From Flavobacterium sp. ACN2 (GTDB taxonomy: Bacteria > Bacteroidota > Bacteroidia > Flavobacteriales > Flavobacteriaceae), in NCBI RefSeq assembly GCF_002303885.1, contig NZ_MRCM01000004.1, forward strand, positions 186,001 through 250,000: a stretch of 64,000 nt of DNA. The letters are read 5' to 3'. The translations under genes were made by a program, and so were the position numbers. Under the pieces are notes generated by a model. That model was not told the origin of the DNA. It was given only the letters and a program-made list of their open reading frames with translations, and made no database searches. Below, piece by piece: positions 59,039 through 64,000 of this stretch; within the stretch, counting starts at the first letter, position 1; each line of letters starts with the position of its first letter.

Positions 59039-59479
59039 TTAGCAGTCGTTATTATCAAAACTTACTCTTTCCATCGTTTGTTGATAGTTTTCAATCTCTT
59101 TTTTGGTCATTGGAGTTTCTTTTACCTCTACTTTCAATTGTTTTTTAGCATCAGGGCTAATCCATAAACCAGTGAAAGTATTTCCGCTTTTCTGTAAAAT
59201 TAAAACACCACTGAAATTGTGTTCAACCATAACAAACTCATTTTCTTTCTTTTTGTTTTGAGTAGGATAAATTTGAATCCAATTTTTTGATTTATTGTAA
59301 CGATACATTGCCGCATAGCTTAAATCGGCATTGCATTGATTTTCTGATGTCTGAATGTAAAGTGTAATCGGGGTTTTTCCGTCGACAGTTCCTTTGTATA
59401 AATTAGAAGCTGGTGTTTGTGCTGATAATTGGTTTAAAAATGAGAAACAGATTGCAATAAAGAAAATAACTTTTTTCAT
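59039..59479 (-). CDS. Small exported protein of unknown function
   Basis: The protein has 146 residues with a signal peptide ending QLSAQ (about residue 20). The mature part is beta-rich (LYKGTVDGKTPITLYIQTSE, FSGVLILQKSGNTFTGLWIS, KKQLKVEVKETPMTKKEIEN) with cysteines at QCNAD and at the very C-terminus (NNDC), possibly a disulfide. No family is assigned. It follows the truncated haemoglobin gene on the same strand after 76 bp. Confidence 0.72.
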   Translation of the reverse strand: MKKVIFFIAICFSFLNQLSAQTPASNLYKGTVDGKTPITLYIQTSENQCNADLSYAAMYRYNKSKNWIQIYPTQNKKKENEFVMVEHNFSGVLILQKSGNTFTGLWISPDAKKQLKVEVKETPMTKKEIENYQQTMERVSFDNNDC

Positions 59480-59555
59480 AAATAAAAGAATGTAGATTTG
59501 GGTTTAATTCATTTTATCAAATATAAAGTTCTGCTTTTTAATTGAAGGAATTTTT

Positions 59556-59966
59556 TTAAGATTTTTTTATTGCATTTCTCATTTCATTTTCTACATTTCT
59601 AAAATACTCAATTTTATGGCTAAACATAAAAGCCATATTAGTAGCGCGCATTTTGGCTTCTTCGGTTATTGGTCCTGCAAATTGCGAATCGATTGTCGAA
59701 TTAAAAATATCGATCCAACGGTCAAAGTGCGTTTTGTCTACTGGTAATTGTTTATGAGGAGGAAAAGGTGTTCCAGAGTAAGCACGAACATCAAACAGAA
59801 TTGTCTGCCAAAAGTTGTACATTTTTTGAAGATGAGGTTCCCAGCGATCTTGTAGTTTATCATTAAATATCGGCCCGATTAAATCGTCCTTTCTAACATT
59901 TGCATAAAAGCTATTAACCATTTGCTGAATGTCTTCTATTGTCGAAATATCTTTTAAAGCTGTCAT
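59556..59966 (-). CDS. Group III truncated haemoglobin
   Basis: The protein has 136 residues. Globin fold of the shortened 2/2 type: IQQMVNSFYANVRKDDLIGP, IFNDKLQDRWEPHLQKMYNF, WQTILFDVRAYSG, and the proximal-His helix VDKTHFDRWIDIFNSTID. Sequence style and the PPHKQLPVDKTHF segment match group III (YjbI/Ctb-like) members. Such proteins bind O2, NO or CO in the cytoplasm and are tied to NO or microaerobic stress in some species. A promoter box and a 10-bp palindrome upstream suggest regulation. Confidence 0.92.
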   Translation of the reverse strand: MTALKDISTIEDIQQMVNSFYANVRKDDLIGPIFNDKLQDRWEPHLQKMYNFWQTILFDVRAYSGTPFPPHKQLPVDKTHFDRWIDIFNSTIDSQFAGPITEEAKMRATNMAFMFSHKIEYFRNVENEMRNAIKKS

Positions 59967-59989
59967 TTTATTGTATTTTAAGTAAACTA

Positions 59990-60039
59990 CAAAAATACAA
60001 TATATCTTTCTTTTATGTCCCTGATAATTGGCATATGCC
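59990..60039 (-). promoter_or_regulatory. Promoter box and palindrome upstream of the truncated haemoglobin
   Basis: On the minus strand TATTTTTG (59990-59997) fits the -7 box. The perfect 10-bp palindrome GGCATATGCC (60030-60039) lies about 40 bp further upstream, a usual activator position. The whole gap 59967-60341 (375 bp, divergent to the GH30 gene) holds no ORF. Confidence 0.4.
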
Positions 60040-60341
60040 CTTTATTTGCTCGTAAAATGGCATTTTGTAAGGAATTGTATAGATTTTTTATTTTATGATG
60101 AGTTATTTCGATTTTAATAGGTAAGTTTTTTATGATTTTTAATTTTTTAAAATATTGTTTTTCAGTGTTTTGAAAAACGATTAGATGCGTTTTTGTTATA
60201 TCAGTTTTTTTAATTTGATGTGTATTTGTAAAGTATTAAAAATAACAATATTGCAAAAATACTCATAATATTGTGCTGTTTTAGTAAAATAAAACTGAAT
60301 AAATAAGAAAAAACTAATTATCAAACCAAAACCACAAAAGA

Positions 60342-62753
60342 ATGCACAAAACTACTCAAACACCTACAATTCGGGTAAGTAAAGCGTTGAAACTATTATG
60401 TTGCGGTACGCTTTTATTCATGAACAGCTTAAATGCTCAGACGGTAACTCCGTGGATGACCACAGGAGATCAAACGAAACTATTACAACAGCAGGCAACA
60501 GTAAGTTTTGGAACCAATTCAGGAATCAATCCTTCTACGGTAACTGTAAATGCAGGAACAACGTATCAAACCATGGATGGGTTTGGTTATACCCTTACCG
60601 AAGGAAGCTGCGAAGTTATTGCTGGAATGGCTACCACTCAGCAAAATCAATTGTTGAATGATTTGTATAATCCAACAACAGGATTAAATGCAAGTGTAGT
60701 GCGTATCAGTATTGCCGCTTCAGATTTAAGCAGTTCTTCTTACAGTTACAACGAAACTTCAGGCGATACAAATATGAACAATTTCAGTTTGAACGGACCA
60801 GATTTAACTTATTTAGTTCCGATCATTAAAAAAATCTTACTGATTAATCCTAACATCAAAATCTTAGCAACCCCTTGGTCGGCACCACGATGGATGAAAA
60901 CCAATGGTTCTTGGGTTGGAGGTTCGTTGCAAACACAATATTATGCGGCGTATGCGAAATACTTCGTAAAATATTTTGATGCTATGAAAGCACAAGGTAT
61001 TAATATTTGGGGAATTACACCGCAAAATGAACCGGAAAATCCAAACAACGAACCAAGCATGCTGATGAATTCTACAGAACAAAAGAATTTTATCAATCAA
61101 CAGCTTGGGCCTCAAATGGCAGCAGCAGGTTATGGCAACATCAAAATTATTGCTTTTGACCACAATTGCGATAATACAGCTTACCCGATTGATGTTTTAA
61201 ATAATAGTTCTTATGTTGACGGAGCAGCATTTCACTTGTATTTAGGAAATATTGCAGCAATGTCGACTGTAAAAAATCAAACCAACAAAAATGTTTATTT
61301 TACAGAACAATACACTGGTGCAGGCGGAAGTTTTAGCGGTGATTTTGGCTGGCATATGCAAAATGTTGTAATTGGAAGTACAACAAACTGGTCGAAAACA
61401 GTTTTAGAATGGAATGCTGCTAATAATCCAAGCTATGGTCCGCGTACTCCAGGTGGGTGTACCACTTGTTTAGGTGCGATTACAGTTAATAATAGTACAA
61501 GCTACACTAAAAATGTAGCCTATTATATTATTGGTCAAATTTCTAAATATGTTAAACCAGGTGCTGTGCGAATTGGTTCTTCAAGCACAAGTGGCACTAT
61601 TTCTTCAGTTGCATTTAAAAATCCTGATGGTTCAACCGCACTAGTAATTTATAATTCAGGAGGATCATCAAATACGATAAAAGTAGTTTCAGGATCGTCA
61701 GCATTTAATTATGCAGTTCCCGCTTCTTCTGCAGTTACTTTTACTTGGGGAGCATCAAATCCAGTTGCGGTTACAGGAGTTGGTGTAAGTCCGACTTCCG
61801 CAACACTTACAGCGGGTCAGTCACAGCAATTGACAGCGACAGTTTCTCCAAGCAATGCTACCAATACAGCAGTTAATTGGAGCTCTAGCAATACATCTGT
61901 TGCAACAGTAAACTCAAACGGATTGGTTGCTGCCATCGCTGCAGGAAATGCCACTATTACAGCGACTACGGTTGACGGAGCAAAAACCGCAACTAGTGCA
62001 ATTACTGTAACAGCTGGTTCAACAGGTTTTCCGGGATATTATAACATTATTTCAAGAAACAGTAATAAAGGTTTAGATGTTGCAGATAATGCTACAACAA
62101 GCGGAAGCAGAATTCAACAATATGATATTACAAATGGAGGAGGGAGTAACCAACGCTGGAAGTTTGTTTCTGACGGAAGCGGTAATTATTACATCATCGT
62201 AAAATCGACCGGAATGTATTTGGCGGTTGAAAATAACGGAACCGGAGATGGATTAAAAGTACAGCAGAAAACTTTTTCATCTTCAAATGAATTCAAATGG
62301 ACGGTAACCAATCTTGGAACAGGATATTACAAAATTATAAACGTAAACAGCGGTAAATCGCTTGATGTAGAAAATGTTTCGACAGCAAATGGCGCTAATA
62401 TTCAAGTTTGGGCTTATACCGGAGGTCTAAATCAGCAGTGGCAGTTGGTGCAGGTTGAATCTTCTACGGCAAAAAGCGCTTTAGCTCAACCAGCTGTTGA
62501 AAATACAAGTTCAAATGATATGATGATTTTTGTCGATGAAACAGATGATTCTTTAAAAATCGATACGAATCATGAGGGAGATGCAGATGTACAGATTTTC
62601 AATATCACTGGGCAACCTGTTTTAAAGAAAAATGTAAAATTTATAAAAGGAAATCAAGCTGAAATTGAAATTTCTCGATTACCAAAAGGAGTTTACGTGG
62701 TAAAAGTGAGCGACAATAAAGGCTCTTATTCGAAAAAAATCTTGAAGCAATAA
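60342..62753 (+). CDS. Secreted GH30 glycosidase with Ig-like, ricin-type and T9SS domains
   Basis: The protein has 803 residues. Signal peptide ending NSLNAQ (about residue 33). GH30 catalytic domain (about 65-470): FGYTLTEGS, TPWSAPRWMKTNG, acid/base Glu230 in ITPQNEPE and nucleophile Glu322 in VYFTEQYTG. A bacterial Ig-like group 2 domain (about 475-555, VGVSPTSATLTAGQSQQLTA), a ricin-type beta-trefoil (about 560-705, IISRNSNKGLDVADNATTSG; QW motifs NQRWKF, NQQWQL) and a T9SS type A sorting domain (about 725-803, QIFNITGQPV, LPKGVYVVKV) follow. It likely cleaves beta-linked glucan, xylan or glucosylceramide outside the cell. Confidence 0.93.
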   Translation: MHKTTQTPTIRVSKALKLLCCGTLLFMNSLNAQTVTPWMTTGDQTKLLQQQATVSFGTNSGINPSTVTVNAGTTYQTMDGFGYTLTEGSCEVIAGMATTQQNQLLNDLYNPTTGLNASVVRISIAASDLSSSSYSYNETSGDTNMNNFSLNGPDLTYLVPIIKKILLINPNIKILATPWSAPRWMKTNGSWVGGSLQTQYYAAYAKYFVKYFDAMKAQGINIWGITPQNEPENPNNEPSMLMNSTEQKNFINQQLGPQMAAAGYGNIKIIAFDHNCDNTAYPIDVLNNSSYVDGAAFHLYLGNIAAMSTVKNQTNKNVYFTEQYTGAGGSFSGDFGWHMQNVVIGSTTNWSKTVLEWNAANNPSYGPRTPGGCTTCLGAITVNNSTSYTKNVAYYIIGQISKYVKPGAVRIGSSSTSGTISSVAFKNPDGSTALVIYNSGGSSNTIKVVSGSSAFNYAVPASSAVTFTWGASNPVAVTGVGVSPTSATLTAGQSQQLTATVSPSNATNTAVNWSSSNTSVATVNSNGLVAAIAAGNATITATTVDGAKTATSAITVTAGSTGFPGYYNIISRNSNKGLDVADNATTSGSRIQQYDITNGGGSNQRWKFVSDGSGNYYIIVKSTGMYLAVENNGTGDGLKVQQKTFSSSNEFKWTVTNLGTGYYKIINVNSGKSLDVENVSTANGANIQVWAYTGGLNQQWQLVQVESSTAKSALAQPAVENTSSNDMMIFVDETDDSLKIDTNHEGDADVQIFNITGQPVLKKNVKFIKGNQAEIEISRLPKGVYVVKVSDNKGSYSKKILKQ

Positions 62754-62795
62754 TTTACAATCCACAATTCAATTAGTAATTTGTATTGAATGTGA

Positions 62796-62830
62796 AAAGG
62801 CTGTCATCCCATCTGACAGCCTTTGTTTTT
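62796..62830. terminator. Bidirectional terminator between GH30 and ilvA
   Basis: AAAGGCTGTCA pairs with TGACAGCCTTT around a 7-nt loop, followed by a T run on the plus strand, between two convergent genes. Confidence 0.85.
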
Positions 62831-62833
62831 TAT

Positions 62834-64000
62834 TTATCCGATCAACTGTGTAAACAGATCTTGATTATCATTCAGGTATTGAAACTCAAAACCATTTTCG
62901 GTCATTTTTATTTTAATAGGCATAATGTCATTTTTGTTTTTCAATTCTAAACCAACGACAACAGAACCAACTTCTCGACTGTTTTTCTTAGCAAACTGAA
63001 AATACGTGATGTCGTCATCAGGCCCTAAAATATTATTGACAAATTCTTTTAAAGCTCCCGGACGCTGTGGAAACTGAATCATAAAATAATGCATCAAACC
63101 TTCATAAAGTAGAGAGCGCTCTTTTATTTCGGCAGTTCTTTCAATGTCATTATTGCTTCCGCTTACAATACAAACTACATTTTTTCCTTTAATTTTAGCT
63201 GCATAAAAATCTAAAGCTGCAATTGTTAATGCTCCTGCTGGTTCAACAACCATTGCTTCTTCATTATACAATCTTAAAATTGTAGTGCAGACTTTTCCTT
63301 CGGGAACCAAAATTATATCTTCCAGATTATAACGGCAGATTTCAAAAGTTTTATCTCCAACTTGTTTTACAGCAGCTCCATCTACAAATTTGTCAATTGT
63401 TTTTAGTGCCGTATTTTTGTTTTCTTCAATCGAAGTTTTCATCGAAGGAGCGCCTTTTGGTTCAACTCCAATTATTTTGGTATGCGGACTTAAATGCTTA
63501 AAAACCTCAGACAAGCCCGAAGCCAATCCGCCGCCTCCGATTGGAACAAAAACATAATCGATAGGTTCTTTACAACTTTCTAAGATTTCTAACCCAACAG
63601 TTCCTTGTCCAGCAATTACTTTTTCATCATCAAAAGGGTGGATAAATGTTTTATGATTTTTGATAGCATCAGCAGTTGCAGAAGCATAAGCGTCATCAAA
63701 AGTATCTCCAGTTAAAACAATTTCTACAAACGATTTTCCGAATAACTGAACTTGTTTTACTTTTTGTTTCGGAGTTGTTTTGGGCATATAAATTTTGCCT
63801 TGAATCTTTAAAAGATTGCAAGAATAGGCAACACCTTGAGCATGATTTCCTGCGCTGGCACAAACAATTCCGTTTGCTTTTTCTTTTTCATTTAACGAAG
63901 AAATCTTATTGTAAGCACCCCGAATTTTATACGAACGAACAATTTGCAAATCTTCTCTTTTTAATAAAATAGTAGATTCAAATTCGTCTGAAAGATTCAA
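62834..64000 (-). CDS. ilvA: Threonine ammonia-lyase, 5' end outside window
   Basis: The visible 388 residues run to the window edge, where the frame is still open; the TTG at 64000 is not a credible start. PLP-enzyme core: LKREDLQIVRSYKIRGAYNK with the Schiff-base Lys, SAGNHAQGVAYSC, the phosphate loop PIGGGGLASGLSEVF and VEPAGALTIAALD. A single ACT-like regulatory domain closes the protein (FMIQFPQRPGALKEFVNNIL). Deaminates threonine to 2-oxobutanoate as the first step to isoleucine. The short regulatory end fits the Bacteroidetes type. Confidence 0.93.
   Translation of the reverse strand: MNLSDEFESTILLKREDLQIVRSYKIRGAYNKISSLNEKEKANGIVCASAGNHAQGVAYSCNLLKIQGKIYMPKTTPKQKVKQVQLFGKSFVEIVLTGDTFDDAYASATADAIKNHKTFIHPFDDEKVIAGQGTVGLEILESCKEPIDYVFVPIGGGGLASGLSEVFKHLSPHTKIIGVEPKGAPSMKTSIEENKNTALKTIDKFVDGAAVKQVGDKTFEICRYNLEDIILVPEGKVCTTILRLYNEEAMVVEPAGALTIAALDFYAAKIKGKNVVCIVSGSNNDIERTAEIKERSLLYEGLMHYFMIQFPQRPGALKEFVNNILGPDDDITYFQFAKKNSREVGSVVVGLELKNKNDIMPIKIKMTENGFEFQYLNDNQDLFTQLIG

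Overview
The window is chromosomal DNA from a member of the Bacteroidota, most likely a Flavobacterium. The signs are low GC, Bacteroidetes-type promoters (TAnnTTTG -7 boxes), a T9SS C-terminal sorting domain on a secreted glycosidase, TonB receptors with CarboxypepD_reg-like plugs, GSCFA and GxxExxY proteins, a TamB/lipoprotein-TamA (TamL) pair and a Bacteroidetes-type T6SS tube protein. These are family-level recognitions by eye; no database search was run. No rRNA, CRISPR array, integrase or intact insertion sequence was seen. The only tRNA is an initiator tRNA-Met.

Layout. 1-3.7 kb: end of a DcaP-like porin, an aspartase with a signal peptide and a type II asparaginase, which together look like a periplasmic asparagine/aspartate-to-fumarate module. 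3.7-6.7 kb: small secreted proteins and a cluster of short palindromes. 6.7-8.2 kb: a compact minus-strand arsenic-type operon (arsR, DUF6428, an overlooked 41-codon ORF, arsC) with a 22-bp operator-like repeat. 8.3-14.3 kb: two DUF1254/DUF1214 lipoproteins, an exported Ppx/GppA-like protein, an outer-membrane barrel and a membrane-anchored AraC regulator. 14.6-19.7 kb: a formylglycine-enzyme-fold lipoprotein, two serine hydrolases and an XRE regulator. 20.1-25.8 kb: a T6SS island (Hcp/TssD, VgrG with a C-terminal metzincin domain, three exported candidate immunity proteins, DUF4280 PAAR-like tip). 26.2-28.8 kb: tRNA-fMet, era, der. 29-36 kb: outer-membrane proteins, including a TonB receptor with no Cys and only two Met, preceded by a short ORF ending MMCMCW and an Rrf2 regulator. 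36-39.4 kb: five-gene M23-MerR-LemA-TPM-TPM run. 39.7-44.7 kb: alaS, a GxxExxY protein between inverted repeats, an ABC exporter. 45-48 kb: lipoprotein, GSCFA, glycosyltransferase. 48.6-56.9 kb: tamB, tamL, DUF4230. 57-64 kb: aromatic amino acid hydroxylase, small secreted protein, truncated haemoglobin, GH30 glycosidase, and ilvA cut by the window end.

The strongest candidates for undescribed biology are: (i) the Rrf2 / Met-Cys leader ORF / sulfur-free TonB receptor locus, which reads as a sulfur-limitation response; (ii) the VgrG-metzincin effector with its periplasmic immunity candidates; (iii) the GxxExxY nuclease-fold gene enclosed by inverted repeats that recur elsewhere in the window. 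A family of sequence-conserved terminators with GNRA-type loops and a set of long intergenic inverted repeats are further structures not explained by the genes.
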